A stretch of 38,897 bases of DNA, taken from VMCP01 sp964492925 (GTDB taxonomy: Bacteria; Bacteroidota; Bacteroidia; NS11-12g; UBA955). The translations under genes were made by a program, and so were the position numbers. Location of the stretch: the NCBI GenBank assembly GCA_964492925.1, contig CAZBMF010000008.1, positions 1-38,897 of the forward strand, in the 5' to 3' direction. The notes beneath the pieces were generated by a model. That model was not told the DNA's origin. It saw nothing but the letters and a program-made list of their open reading frames with translations, and did no database searches. Shown here piece after piece: positions 25,041-34,429 of this stretch (its first letter is position 1; the number at the start of each line of letters is the position of its first letter).

Positions 25041-27439
25041 AATATCCAGAGCACTTTGAAACCATTGTTGGATTCCAGCAGATTCGGACTGAAATAGCCG
25101 AGCGTTGTCGCTTTGAATCCTCTAACCACCTGGCATTGTCGTTTCAAATGCTCTCCAATTGGGAAGAAATTAATGTTCAGCTCAATTATTTGGATGAGGC
25201 AAATGCCATTTTGGAACAATTTCCTTCTATTTTTCAATTTCAAGAAACCGCCGATATCTCATTGTGGTTGAAGCACATTGATATTGAAAATTATTATTTT
25301 TTGGAGGATGAATTGTTTGCCATTTTGCGCATATTACAATCATATCACAAAGTTCAAGCCATTTTGCAATCGAGGCAGGATACTTTTCCTCATTTATATC
25401 AAATTTTCACATCAAATGATGCCATCAAGCCTTGTATTGATCTCATTTCTAAGGTAATAGATGAAGATGCTTCTTTTAAGCCATCTGCTTCTGTTACCTA
25501 TCAAAAGCTCACCCAAGAGATCAATCGATTGGAGAGAGAGGCTAGAACCCTCACAAAATCAATTTTTAGGGAATGGAAAAATGCGGGATACACCGCAGAA
25601 ACTGACATTACTGTAAGAGAGGAACGACTTGTAATTCCAGTGATTGCGGAATTTAAAAGGAAAGTTCAAGGATTTGTGAAAGACATTTCAGCAACAGGTA
25701 AAATATTGTATGTTGAGCCTGCGGCTATCTTGGAGTTGAACAATCACCTCAAAGAAATTTATGCAGAACGCCGACGCGAAAAAGAAAAACTGCTGAAGCA
25801 ATTAACGGCCGACTTAAAACCCTATCATGCCGATTTGAATTTGGTGATGCAACAAATGGCATTGGCCGATTTTATCTACGCCAAACAGCAAGTTTGCAGC
25901 CAATATCAGGCTGAACGCCCACGCTATTCTGAAACCCAGAAGTTGGTTTTAAAACAGGCCTTTCATCCGGTGTTGAAAAAAGAACTGGGACGTCAAAATT
26001 TGAAAATTGTGCCATTGTCGATCGATATGAGCAACAACAGAATTGTGGTAGTGAGTGGTCCCAATGCTGGTGGTAAGAGTGTGGTTTTAAAAACCACATT
26101 GTTGCTGCAATACATGTTTCAATGCGGACTTCATATCACGGCGCTGCCTGAGAGTGAATTTTCAGTTTTTGATTTTTTAGGGATAGATTGTGGGGACGGA
26201 CAAAGTATTGAGCAAGGATTGAGTACTTTTAGTGCACATTTGGCCAATTTGAAGGCAATTTTGGGACAAACAGGACCAAAGGCGTTCATTGGATTGGATG
26301 AAATTGGTGCTGGAACGGATCCTCGATTTGGAGCACCAATTGCCCAAGCATTGATGGAACAGCTTCATGAAAAGGGGGCTTTTGCCATTGCTACAACGCA
26401 TTTTTCGCAATTGAGAGAATGGGGCTTGGGAATGCCGAGTGTTTCGCAGGCCAGTATGGCCTATGATGCGAAAGCGCTAAAGCCGTTATATACCTTTGTA
26501 ATGGGTAAGCCGGGTAGCAGTTTTGCTCTAGAATTGATGCGCAAAACAGGATTTGATGAATCTTGGATGAAGCGCATTGAGGAGTTAACGGGGAAAGAAA
26601 TTGGGAAAACGGAAGACCTCATGTTGCATTTAGAGCAACAAAATCAATATTTGGAGCGCATCATTTCCGAAAATGAAGCCAAGGCGAAACATTTGAATGA
26701 GCTCCAGGAAGAATATGCCAAACTCAAGGAAAAACTGCAACTAAAGCGCAAAGAGGTGGTGGATATGGCCCGTTGGGAGGCTCAAAAATTGTTGTCGGAT
26801 ACCAATCAACAAATTGAGAACACCATTCGCGTTATTCGTGAACACGGAGCAAAAAAGGAACCCACCCAAAAAGCGCGCAAAGAATTGGATAACTTCAAAT
26901 TGAAGGTGAACAAAGCTGCCGAAAAATCCAATCAGGTCAATGTCCCTCAAGAAAAAACAAAAGAAGCGTTTATTCCGCTAAAGCCTGCTGATATTTTACC
27001 GGGATCAAAGGTGAAAAATAAAGGCAGCAACCAAGATGGTGAAGTTTTGGAAGTGAAGAAAAATAAAGTTTTGGTGGCGTTTGGATTGCTGAAAATGTGG
27101 GTGCCATTGGAGGAACTGCAGTTTACACAAGGAGGAGGAAAGCAACAAAAGCAAGCGGGAAAAGTTGGATTTAACTGGGTAGAGCGACAAGCGAGTTTTT
27201 CGGGAGAATTAGATCTTCGGGGAGTGAGGGGAGACGAAGCTTTGTTGAAAGTTCAGAAATGGTTGGATGAAGCTTATGCTTTGGGACAAGGCACTGTGAA
27301 AATTATTCATGGTCGTGGAGATGGAATTTTAAGGAAGTTGCTCAGACAGCATTTTAAGACCATCAATTACATCAAACGATATTACGACGAACATGCCGAT
27401 AGGGGGGGTGATGGCTGCACCTACGTTGAATTGATGTAA
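25037..27439 (+). CDS. mutS2: Endonuclease MutS2
   Basis: MutS-family ATPase without the mismatch-binding domain; family members limit recombination or split stalled ribosomes. 800 residues: lever and clamp helices (about 1-320), ATPase with Walker A SGPNAGGKSVVLK (near 338), signature GQSIEQGLSTFSAHL (near 390), Walker B AFIGLDEIGAGTDP (near 415), a long coiled coil (about 535-600), a KOW-like segment (about 655-695), and the C-terminal Smr nuclease domain (ELDLRGVRGDEAL; KIIHGRGDGILR; near 725-765). The start is TTG at 25037, overlapping the previous stop (TTGA); the next in-frame ATG comes about 35 residues later, inside the conserved region. Confidence 0.92.
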   Translation: MKYPEHFETIVGFQQIRTEIAERCRFESSNHLALSFQMLSNWEEINVQLNYLDEANAILEQFPSIFQFQETADISLWLKHIDIENYYFLEDELFAILRILQSYHKVQAILQSRQDTFPHLYQIFTSNDAIKPCIDLISKVIDEDASFKPSASVTYQKLTQEINRLEREARTLTKSIFREWKNAGYTAETDITVREERLVIPVIAEFKRKVQGFVKDISATGKILYVEPAAILELNNHLKEIYAERRREKEKLLKQLTADLKPYHADLNLVMQQMALADFIYAKQQVCSQYQAERPRYSETQKLVLKQAFHPVLKKELGRQNLKIVPLSIDMSNNRIVVVSGPNAGGKSVVLKTTLLLQYMFQCGLHITALPESEFSVFDFLGIDCGDGQSIEQGLSTFSAHLANLKAILGQTGPKAFIGLDEIGAGTDPRFGAPIAQALMEQLHEKGAFAIATTHFSQLREWGLGMPSVSQASMAYDAKALKPLYTFVMGKPGSSFALELMRKTGFDESWMKRIEELTGKEIGKTEDLMLHLEQQNQYLERIISENEAKAKHLNELQEEYAKLKEKLQLKRKEVVDMARWEAQKLLSDTNQQIENTIRVIREHGAKKEPTQKARKELDNFKLKVNKAAEKSNQVNVPQEKTKEAFIPLKPADILPGSKVKNKGSNQDGEVLEVKKNKVLVAFGLLKMWVPLEELQFTQGGGKQQKQAGKVGFNWVERQASFSGELDLRGVRGDEALLKVQKWLDEAYALGQGTVKIIHGRGDGILRKLLRQHFKTINYIKRYYDEHADRGGDGCTYVELM

Positions 27440-27488
27440 AACCTTTTGCAAAAATCGCAAAAGTTCATAAAAATCGCCTTTTATTCAG

Positions 27489-27496
27489 TATTTTTG
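27489..27496 (+). promoter_or_regulatory. Candidate -7 box directly before folD
   Basis: TATTTTTG fits TAnnTTTG and ends 5 nt before the folD ATG at 27502. No TTG at the -33 position. Confidence 0.45.
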
Positions 27497-27501
27497 TGCC
27501 A

Positions 27502-28383
27502 ATGGCATTGATATTGAATGGCAAAGAAGTTGCCGACACTTTAAAGCAAAAAATTGCAGCGGAAGTTTCAGAAATGGTGGCTAACGGTCATCGTCCTCCA
27601 CATTTGGTCGCTATTTTAGTTGGTAACGACGGTGGTAGCCAAACCTATGTTGGGGCAAAGGAAAAAGCTTGTCACGAAGTTGGTTTTGGTGGCACAGTTA
27701 TCCGTTACGAAGACAGCATCACGGAAGATGAATTGCTACAAAAAATTGCAGAAATCAACGAAAATCCTGAAATCGATGGATTGATTGTGCAATTGCCATT
27801 GCCTAAACATATCAACGAAACCAAAATTACACATGCCATACTTCCTCAAAAGGATGTAGATGGATTTCACGATGTAAATATGGGACAATTGGCCAAAGGA
27901 AATGACGGAATTGTTTCCGCTACACCATTGGGAATTACCCTGATTTTACAACATTATAACATCGAAACTTCAGGCAAACACGTTGTGGTGATTGGCCGTA
28001 GTAACATTGTTGGTCGTCCGATCAGCATTTTGTTGTCTAATCCAGGTCCTGTGGGAAATGCAACTGTAACTGTTTGTCATAGCCGCACCCAAAATTTGAG
28101 TCATTACACCTTACAGGCTGATATCATTGTTGCTGCAATTGGTAAGCCAGGATTTGTAACTGGCGACATGGTGAAAGAAGGTGCAGTGGTGATTGATGTA
28201 GGAACTACCCGAATCGATGATCCTACCAAAAAAGCAGGTTGGAGACTTTCTGGAGACGTAGATTTCGCTACAGTTGAGCCAAAAGCGTCTGCCATTACTC
28301 CGGTTCCTGGAGGTGTTGGTCCGATGACCATTACTGCCTTGTTGAACAATACCCTTAAAGCGAGAAAAGCCCAGTTAAAATGA
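27502..28383 (+). CDS. folD: Bifunctional methylenetetrahydrofolate dehydrogenase/cyclohydrolase
   Basis: Converts 5,10-methylene-THF to 5,10-methenyl-THF (NADP-linked) and on to 10-formyl-THF, in the cytoplasm. 293 residues from the ATG at 27502; a GTG at 27496 (two more residues) overlaps the -7 box and is less likely. Signatures: YVGAKEKACHEVGF with the catalytic Tyr and Lys, DGLIVQLPLP, KDVDGFHDVNMG, VVIGRSNIVGRP for the cofactor, and PVPGGVGPMTITALL near the end. It overlaps queE by ATGA and feeds the one-carbon pool also served by ftcD in this window. Confidence 0.94.
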   Translation: MALILNGKEVADTLKQKIAAEVSEMVANGHRPPHLVAILVGNDGGSQTYVGAKEKACHEVGFGGTVIRYEDSITEDELLQKIAEINENPEIDGLIVQLPLPKHINETKITHAILPQKDVDGFHDVNMGQLAKGNDGIVSATPLGITLILQHYNIETSGKHVVVIGRSNIVGRPISILLSNPGPVGNATVTVCHSRTQNLSHYTLQADIIVAAIGKPGFVTGDMVKEGAVVIDVGTTRIDDPTKKAGWRLSGDVDFATVEPKASAITPVPGGVGPMTITALLNNTLKARKAQLK

Positions 28384-28982
28384 GTGCATTATTTCCTGTG
28401 ATGGAACATTTTTACACCATTCAGGGAGAAGGTGCTTTTACAGGGGTACCCGCCTATTTTATTCGTTTGGCTGGTTGTGACGTTGGTTGCACGTGGTGCG
28501 ATGTAAAGGAAAGTTGGGATGCTAGTGGCTATCCACAAATCGCGGCCTCTGAAATGGTTCAATGGGTGTTGAGCACCAAAGCAAAAATGGTGGTGATTAC
28601 AGGTGGTGAACCTGCTATGTATGATTTAAATGAGATAGTAGATTCTTTCCACGAGAAAAACATCCGTGTGCACATAGAAACTTCTGCCGCTTATGAAATC
28701 AAGGGAAATTTTGATTGGATTACCATCTCTCCGAAAAAGTTCAAATTCGCACTTGAAACAGAGTTACCAAAAGCCAACGAACTTAAAATTGTGGCTTTCA
28801 ATAAATCTGACTTTGAGTGGGCTCAAAAATATGAAGTGCTGTGCAATGAAAATTGTAAATTATACCTACAGCCGGAATGGGATAAGCGCGATAAAATGAT
28901 GCCCATGATCATTGATTTTGTAAAAGAAAATCCTCACTGGCAAATTTCTTTGCAAACGCATAAAATTATGAATGTTCCCTAA
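28380..28982 (+). CDS. queE: 7-carboxy-7-deazaguanine synthase
   Basis: Radical-SAM enzyme of the queuosine/7-deazapurine pathway that makes 7-carboxy-7-deazaguanine from carboxy-tetrahydropterin. 200 residues with FYTIQGEGAFTG at the start, the cluster motif CDVGCTWCD (Cys33, 37, 40, the CxxxCxxC order), VVITGGEPAMYD, HIETSAA and the C-terminal LQPEWDKR ... ISLQTHKIMNVP. The length fits the short QueE form. It overlaps folD by 4 nt (ATGA); no other queuosine gene is in the window. Confidence 0.9.
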   Translation: MSALFPVMEHFYTIQGEGAFTGVPAYFIRLAGCDVGCTWCDVKESWDASGYPQIAASEMVQWVLSTKAKMVVITGGEPAMYDLNEIVDSFHEKNIRVHIETSAAYEIKGNFDWITISPKKFKFALETELPKANELKIVAFNKSDFEWAQKYEVLCNENCKLYLQPEWDKRDKMMPMIIDFVKENPHWQISLQTHKIMNVP

Positions 28983-29038
28983 AAAATACGCAGGGCGTCA
29001 CTGTGTGTAACTTGAAAAATGCAAAAAATATTCTCAGT

Positions 29039-29046
29039 TATTTTTG
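29039..29046 (+). promoter_or_regulatory. Candidate -7 box directly before the serine hydrolase gene
   Basis: TATTTTTG ends 10 nt before the GTG at 29057 and supports that start over the GTG at 29003. A TTG at 29012-29014 gives a 24-nt spacer, longer than ideal. Confidence 0.42.
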
Positions 29047-29056
29047 CGTTTTCCGC

Positions 29057-30181
29057 GTGAAGTATAGTTTTCGTCATATTATATTCGCTCTTTGCTGCTG
29101 TCTTTCCTTTTTTATTGAGGGACTTTGGGCGCAATCTGGCAGGCCAATGGGCTCAACAGAAAAATACCTGCGCGAAAAATATGTGCCTTTTTCTGATACC
29201 ACCCAACGGAAAATCAACAAGTTTTTTGATAAATTTAACCGTATTGGAAATTTCAATGGATCGTTTTTGATGTTCAAAAACGATAGTATTGTATTTGGTT
29301 CAAGGGGGAATTCTATTAGAAGTACCAGAGATTCTGTTTACCCCGAGGATATTTTTCAGCTGGCATCTGTTTCTAAAGTTTTTACGGGTATTTCGGTGAT
29401 GATGTTGCACCAAGATGGTTTTTTAAACATCGATGATAGTGTGCATTGGTATTTGCCGGAATTCAAACGCACCAACCTAACCATACGTCATTTACTCAGT
29501 CATACTAGTGGATTGCCCGATTATTTCTATTACAATTACAAAGGATTTAATTTGAGGTCTGGAAATGGGCACATGGTGAATGAAGATGTACTCGATATGG
29601 TAAATGCTCAGCCGGATAGACATTTTGCACGCCCAGGATTTTACGAATATTGCAACACCAATTATGCTTTGTTGAGTTTGATTGTGGAAAGAACCAGCAA
29701 ACAAGATTTTCGTTCATTTGTGAGGGAAAATATTTGTAGGGTTTCTGACATGAAATTTACCCATGTATGTAATTTTGATAGCATTCCAATGGTGAATTAC
29801 CCTGTTCAAGGATATGATAATTGGAGCGTTTTTGACGACAATATGTTCAATGGCACAACGGGAGATAAAGGCGTTTATTCCAGTGTTTTTGAAATGTTTT
29901 TGCTTGATAGAGCTTTAAGGTCTACTTATTTATTGCATCCTGAAACGAAGAAATTGATGTGGACACCTTCAACCGTGGCAAGTGCCGACGGCTATTACGC
30001 ATTAGGATGGAGGGTGAAATATATCAATGGAAAGCGTTGGGTATTTCACAATGGTTGGTGGAAGGGTTTTCGAACCTATTTTTGGTCTTGTTTAGATGAG
30101 GATAAATGTTTTGTGGTACTCACGAATAATGTGAAAGGTTCATTTCTTAGAACCATAGACATGGTTGGGTTGTTGGAATGA
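29057..30181 (+). CDS. Exported beta-lactamase-family serine hydrolase
   Basis: 374 residues from the GTG at 29057, which gives a proper signal peptide (VKYSFRHIIFALCCCLSFF, cleavage after GLWAQ). A GTG at 29003 would put 18 polar residues before it. The class C beta-lactamase/penicillin-binding fold is shown by the SxxK motif in QLASVSKVFTG, LTIRHLLSHTSGLPDYF, the YxN motif in EYCNTNYALLS and the HxG-like motif in WVFHNGWWKGF. Such enzymes include D-amino peptidases, esterases and true beta-lactamases; the substrate cannot be told. It is likely periplasmic. Its 3' end lies 20 nt from the convergent T9SS gene, with no clear terminator. Confidence 0.87.
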   Translation: MKYSFRHIIFALCCCLSFFIEGLWAQSGRPMGSTEKYLREKYVPFSDTTQRKINKFFDKFNRIGNFNGSFLMFKNDSIVFGSRGNSIRSTRDSVYPEDIFQLASVSKVFTGISVMMLHQDGFLNIDDSVHWYLPEFKRTNLTIRHLLSHTSGLPDYFYYNYKGFNLRSGNGHMVNEDVLDMVNAQPDRHFARPGFYEYCNTNYALLSLIVERTSKQDFRSFVRENICRVSDMKFTHVCNFDSIPMVNYPVQGYDNWSVFDDNMFNGTTGDKGVYSSVFEMFLLDRALRSTYLLHPETKKLMWTPSTVASADGYYALGWRVKYINGKRWVFHNGWWKGFRTYFWSCLDEDKCFVVLTNNVKGSFLRTIDMVGLLE

Positions 30182-30201
30182 TTTTGTGATTTTTGCGAAA
30201 A

Positions 30202-31143
30202 TTATTGAATTACAATTTTGCATTTTACGCCACTTCCTACAATAAAATAAATCCCGTTGCTTAAATTATGTGGAAGAACCAATTTTGAATCAACTGGATT
30301 CGAAGAGTAAACCAAGGCGCCATTTGAGGAATATACCTGAACAGCGGATTCTATTTTAATGAAAAAATGTAAAGTTCTTGTTTGGCTGTTGAAATAAACG
30401 TTTTGTTTTGAGGGATAAAACACATTGCTCATAGGGAGTTGATGAATGACACCAACCGCGTCTAAATCAAATCCAGAGCTAGGGAAAAGTGTGGGCCATG
30501 GGTCGTTGATGAGGTTCCCTTTTGAGTCTTTTGTTCCCAAACCCGAAGATATACTGCCCACAACATCACAAATGCGGATATATTGAAAGGTAGATGAATA
30601 TCCGGGACTATCAATGAGGTCCTCTATATCGAAAGGGGTGCCGAAGGGCATGCGATATTTACCGGCTAGGTTGTGGATTTTCTCGGGGTAAGTAAATCCA
30701 AAGCTTTCGGTTTGTTTGTTGGTTTGCGTGAGGGATACAGATGGAAACCTGATCCAATTTATTTTGTCGTTGCTCACTTCAACATGAGCCAATTCCAGGA
30801 AACTGTCATAAAAGGCATTTTCAAAAACAGCAAAATCAAAACCATCGCCATTTAAGATGGGTTGATTGAATTCTAGAATGGCGCAACCACCATCTCCGAG
30901 GCTAACCACTCCGTTTTGTTTTGCTGGCCCAACGGCTGAGAGGTCAGTGCCAACGGTAACGAAACCTGAATCTGGTTGGTTGATTTGTTTGTATCCAAGC
31001 TGAAGATTGCATGATGTTGCCCAAGCAACAAAGCAACTGCTATCGGCGTGAATTGCCGTTGAGCCGGTTTTCCCGGCGGCTGGTGCAAATTGAGCAGTTA
31101 GTGCTTTTGCAGCCAATAGCAGTGCCAATATGAAATATTTCAT
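30202..31143 (-). CDS. T9SS-exported surface protein of unknown function
   Basis: 313 residues with a signal peptide (MKYFILALLLAAKALTAQ) and a C-terminal T9SS-type region (last 75 residues, NVFYPSKQNVYFNSQTRTLH ... SNGIYFIVG; the usual YPNP is degenerate as YPSKQN). The middle part has SLGDGGCAILEF, NGDGFDFAVFENAF, ELAHVEVSNDKINWIRFPS and SGFDLDAVGVIHQL, a recurring pattern in secreted proteins of several phyla that looks like a jelly-roll or discoidin-type fold. No catalytic motif is seen. The gene stands between the serine hydrolase and ftcD, 33 nt downstream of ftcD on the same strand. Confidence 0.72.
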   Translation of the reverse strand: MKYFILALLLAAKALTAQFAPAAGKTGSTAIHADSSCFVAWATSCNLQLGYKQINQPDSGFVTVGTDLSAVGPAKQNGVVSLGDGGCAILEFNQPILNGDGFDFAVFENAFYDSFLELAHVEVSNDKINWIRFPSVSLTQTNKQTESFGFTYPEKIHNLAGKYRMPFGTPFDIEDLIDSPGYSSTFQYIRICDVVGSISSGLGTKDSKGNLINDPWPTLFPSSGFDLDAVGVIHQLPMSNVFYPSKQNVYFNSQTRTLHFFIKIESAVQVYSSNGALVYSSNPVDSKLVLPHNLSNGIYFIVGSGVKCKIVIQ

Positions 31144-31176
31144 GCAATCGAAGCCTAAAAATTATGTTAAAAAGGC

Positions 31177-32871
31177 TTAGTTTTTAAAAGCCAATTTTTG
31201 TTCGATACCATCTACAATTTCATCGCATAGTTTATGGTTTTCAGCCAATAAACGTTTAGCTTTTTCAACAATTTCTGCGGCCCAAACCTTGTCTGTAAGT
31301 CCGTTTGCGTTGATTAAAACGTTTAACCAAGCACCACGAACTGCGGTTTTGATGCAAATAGCACCTACACCCACATCGCTCAGTGAATTTTGATTTCCGT
31401 TGGCGGCCATTTCTTGCAACAATGGTATACAATTAAAGGCAACTTGCATGGTTCTGAAAGGGATTTCAGTTGCATATTTACTGGCATTTTCGATCGCCAA
31501 TTTTCTATCGGCAATTTGCTCTGGATTGTCTTTTGGCAATCCAAATGCAGCCATGATACCATCAAAGGCTCGTGTATCTTCATCCACCAAAAACAACAAT
31601 TCGTCCTTTAATTTTTGTCCTTTTTCGGCCCAAGGTGAAAATTCCATTACCCTATCTTCCCAACCGCGTTTGGTAGCACTCAAATTGGCAACCATGGTGC
31701 CTAGGGCAGCGCCCAATGCGCCAGCCAGGGCAGAAATACTTCCGCCACCTGGTGCAGGGCTGTCAGAGGCTGTTTCATTTGTGAAATCTTTAACTGTCAT
31801 TGAGATTAATCGGGTGTTTTTAGGATTTCTCAATAGATATTCAATGATTTTTTTATTGGGATCAAAAGGAGCAATTTCAGATAATCCGAGGCTTCTCACA
31901 GCAGCATTCACCAATTCTTCTTCGCTAACCCCGCTGCTTAGACCTTGTTTTTCAAGGAAGTATTTCCCAGCGTCTAACATCGGTTGAAGCGGTATAAGTC
32001 CCACCAATTCACTACCGGTAACCCTTACTCCACGCTCATCTGCGCTTTTGCGGGTTTCTTCGAAGGCAATGTGAAGTGGAGTGATATGGTAATTTGTTAA
32101 ATTCATTGAAATTTGGGCCATATTGTATTCGTCGATGTACCAACCAATGGCTTTTACAGCTTTCAGTTTACCTGGAATTCTAACATCTTCACCATTTTCA
32201 TCTTTTACAATTTTCCCTGAAATTGGGTTTCCTTCTCTTTTCACACGTCCCGCTTCACGCACATCGAAGGCAATTCTATTTGCGATACGGGTGCTTTTTG
32301 TGTTGAGATTGATATTAAACGCAATTAAAAAATCACGAGCTCCAATAACAGTGGCGCCTGCGGTAGGATTCATTTCTGCTTTTCCAAAATCGGGTGCCCA
32401 TTGAGGGTCTTTTATTTTGTCGAAGAAGCCTTCATATTCTCCTGCGCGAATCACACTAAGGTTAGATCTACTTTTGTTGGGTTGCGCTTCTTCGTATAGA
32501 TAGGTTGGAATATTCAATTCTTCAGCCACTCTTTTTGCGAGTTTTGCGGCATATTCTGCAGTTTCTTCCATGGAGATTCCGGAAATTGGAATCAAAGGAC
32601 AAACATCTGTAGCGCCCATTCTTGGGTGTTCGCCGGTATGATTTCGCATATCTATGAGGGACGAGGCCATCTTGATGCCTCTGTAAGCTGCTTCTACCAC
32701 CAAGTCTACTTCCCCCACAATGGTCACAACGGTTCTATTGGTTGCTTTCCCTGGGTCTACGTCGAGCAATTGAACACCTTCAACGGTCTCCATTGCGTCG
32801 GTTATTTGCTTGATTATTTGTAAATTTTTTCCTTCACTAAAATTTGGAACACATTCAACAATTTTTTGCAT
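31177..32871 (-). CDS. ftcD: Glutamate formimidoyltransferase / formimidoyl-THF cyclodeaminase fusion
   Basis: Bifunctional enzyme of histidine degradation: moves the formimino group from formiminoglutamate to THF, then releases ammonia to give methenyl-THF. 564 residues from the ATG at 32871 (the frame extends to 32898, but MQKIVECVPNFSEGKN is the family start and the -7 box lies in the extension). N-terminal transferase (about 1-330) with NFSEGKN and NHTGEHPRMGATDVCPL; C-terminal cyclodeaminase (about 350-560) with SDSPAPGGGSISALAGALGA and VRGAWLNVLINANGL. No other hut gene is present. Product methenyl-THF can enter the FolD reaction. Confidence 0.93.
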   Translation of the reverse strand: MQKIVECVPNFSEGKNLQIIKQITDAMETVEGVQLLDVDPGKATNRTVVTIVGEVDLVVEAAYRGIKMASSLIDMRNHTGEHPRMGATDVCPLIPISGISMEETAEYAAKLAKRVAEELNIPTYLYEEAQPNKSRSNLSVIRAGEYEGFFDKIKDPQWAPDFGKAEMNPTAGATVIGARDFLIAFNINLNTKSTRIANRIAFDVREAGRVKREGNPISGKIVKDENGEDVRIPGKLKAVKAIGWYIDEYNMAQISMNLTNYHITPLHIAFEETRKSADERGVRVTGSELVGLIPLQPMLDAGKYFLEKQGLSSGVSEEELVNAAVRSLGLSEIAPFDPNKKIIEYLLRNPKNTRLISMTVKDFTNETASDSPAPGGGSISALAGALGAALGTMVANLSATKRGWEDRVMEFSPWAEKGQKLKDELLFLVDEDTRAFDGIMAAFGLPKDNPEQIADRKLAIENASKYATEIPFRTMQVAFNCIPLLQEMAANGNQNSLSDVGVGAICIKTAVRGAWLNVLINANGLTDKVWAAEIVEKAKRLLAENHKLCDEIVDGIEQKLAFKN

Positions 32872-32875
32872 GTTG

Positions 32876-32883
32876 CAAAGGTA
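32876..32883 (-). promoter_or_regulatory. Candidate -7 box directly before ftcD
   Basis: Minus-strand TACCTTTG fits TAnnTTTG and ends only 4 nt before the ATG at 32871, the shortest such distance in the window. Confidence 0.45.
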
Positions 32884-33016
32884 CAATTTTTGAATCAATG
32901 TGATAAAAATTCAAATAATTCGATGGAATTGTCATTTCAATGTTCATTTACTCAATTTTGCAAAACTTTCAACAACATTTTTCCCATAATCTAGTTATAC
33001 TTCATAGAATTTTATC

Positions 33017-33024
33017 TATTTTTG
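33017..33024 (+). promoter_or_regulatory. Candidate -7 box before the phosphoglucosamine mutase gene
   Basis: TATTTTTG fits TAnnTTTG and ends 13 nt before the ATG at 33038. The -33 position shows only a partial TTA. Confidence 0.48.
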
Positions 33025-33037
33025 CACCCCCAAAATT

Positions 33038-34417
33038 ATGACGTTAATCAAATCAATTTCAGGTATCAGAGGTACAATTGGAGGCGTTCCTTCAGACAAC
33101 TTAACACCGATGGATATAGTGAAGTTTGCATCTGCTTATGGATCTTGGATTTACGGCAAATCAGATAACCGCAAGGTGGTGATTGGTCGTGATGCAAGAA
33201 TCAGCGGACCAATGGTAGAGGAGTTAATTGTGAATACGTTATTGGGGTTGGGATTAAATGTTGTGGACTTAGATTTGGCCACAACGCCGACAGTAGAGAT
33301 GGCAGTGGTGGCAGAAAATGCCGCTGGTGGTATCATTATCACTGCAAGTCACAATCCTAAGCAATGGAATGCTCTTAAGTTATTGAATGAAAAGGGTGAA
33401 TTCATCAGCGGTGCTGATGGTGAAGCCATTTTGGAAATTGCCGAAAAGGGAGAGTTTAATTTCGCAACAGTAGATATGTTGGGAAAGAGAACCCATACAG
33501 ATTATTTGGACTATCACATTCAAAAAATTCTTGAACTTGATTTGGTGAGGCCTGAATTGATTCGTGAGAAGAAATTTAAAATTGCCGTTGATCCTGTAAA
33601 TAGTGTTGGGGGAGTGGCTGTTCCAAAGTTGTTGAAAGCCCTTGGAGTAGATGATATTGTTTTAATAAATGGTGAACCAACGGGTAACTTTGCACACAAT
33701 CCTGAGCCTTTGGCTGAGCATTTGGGTGAAATCTCATCTGTGGTTAAATCTGATAAATGTCACCTTGGTATTGTTGTTGATCCAGATGTAGATCGTTTGG
33801 CATTTGTATCAGACGACGGTGAAATGTTTGGTGAAGAATATACATTGGTTGCAATTGCAGATTACGTATTAAAACATAAGCCAGGCACTACAGTAAGCAA
33901 TCTCTCTAGTACAAGAGCATTGAAAGAATTGACAGAAAAAGCGGGGCAAAAATATTTTGCAAGTGCAGTGGGTGAAGTGAATGTGGTTGAATGCATGAAA
34001 GCCAACAACGCAGTTATTGGAGGCGAAGGAAATGGTGGTATCATTGTTCCTGAATTACATTATGGACGTGACGCCCTCGTGGGAATTGCCTTGTTTTTAT
34101 CTCACCTAGCAAGTTCTAACATGAAAACTTCTGGTTTAAGAGCTTTATATCCAACCTACATGATGTCTAAAAACAAGGCTGAATTGCATGCTGGAACAGA
34201 TGTTGACATGATTTTAGACAAAATCAGGGATAAGTACAAGAAACAACCGGTGAACACCATCGACGGTGTGAAAATTGAATTTGACGAAGATTGGGTTCAT
34301 TTGCGTAAGAGCAATACTGAGCCAATTATACGTATTTATGCGGAAAGTGCTAGTTTAACTACCGCTGAAAACCTCACCAAGAAAATTTTACAAGATATTG
34401 GTGATTTATTAGAGTAA
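33038..34417 (+). CDS. glmM: Phosphoglucosamine mutase (phosphohexomutase family)
   Basis: Interconverts glucosamine 6-phosphate and 1-phosphate for UDP-GlcNAc and peptidoglycan. 459 residues: start MTLIKSISGIRGTIGG, phosphoserine loop TASHNPKQWNALK (active Ser104), metal loop DPDVDRLAF (near 248), sugar-binding GGEGNGGII (near 328) and the phosphate-binding C-terminal loop RKSNTEPIIRIYAES. The four-domain layout and the MTLIKSISGIRGT start are those of Bacteroidota GlmM; a phosphomannomutase activity is the alternative. Its stop codon TAA is the start of the next gene's -7 box. Confidence 0.88.
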   Translation: MTLIKSISGIRGTIGGVPSDNLTPMDIVKFASAYGSWIYGKSDNRKVVIGRDARISGPMVEELIVNTLLGLGLNVVDLDLATTPTVEMAVVAENAAGGIIITASHNPKQWNALKLLNEKGEFISGADGEAILEIAEKGEFNFATVDMLGKRTHTDYLDYHIQKILELDLVRPELIREKKFKIAVDPVNSVGGVAVPKLLKALGVDDIVLINGEPTGNFAHNPEPLAEHLGEISSVVKSDKCHLGIVVDPDVDRLAFVSDDGEMFGEEYTLVAIADYVLKHKPGTTVSNLSSTRALKELTEKAGQKYFASAVGEVNVVECMKANNAVIGGEGNGGIIVPELHYGRDALVGIALFLSHLASSNMKTSGLRALYPTYMMSKNKAELHAGTDVDMILDKIRDKYKKQPVNTIDGVKIEFDEDWVHLRKSNTEPIIRIYAESASLTTAENLTKKILQDIGDLLE

Positions 34418-34422
34418 CTTTG
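34415..34422 (+). promoter_or_regulatory. Candidate ychF -7 box overlapping the glmM stop codon
   Basis: TAACTTTG fits TAnnTTTG; its first three bases are the TAA stop of the upstream gene, and it ends 7 nt before the ychF ATG. A TTG at 34398-34400 gives only a 14-nt spacer. Confidence 0.45.
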
Positions 34423-34429
34423 TAGCCAA

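Noticed and set aside
31150..31185. Hairpin AAGCCT ... AGGCTT as a terminator of ftcD
   Set aside because: The stem is only 6 bp around a loop of about 16 nt and has no T-run in the right place.
31400..31987. Plus-strand open frame of 195 codons
   Set aside because: It is antisense to ftcD, whose protein matches its family over the full length; the translated frame shows no domain or signal.
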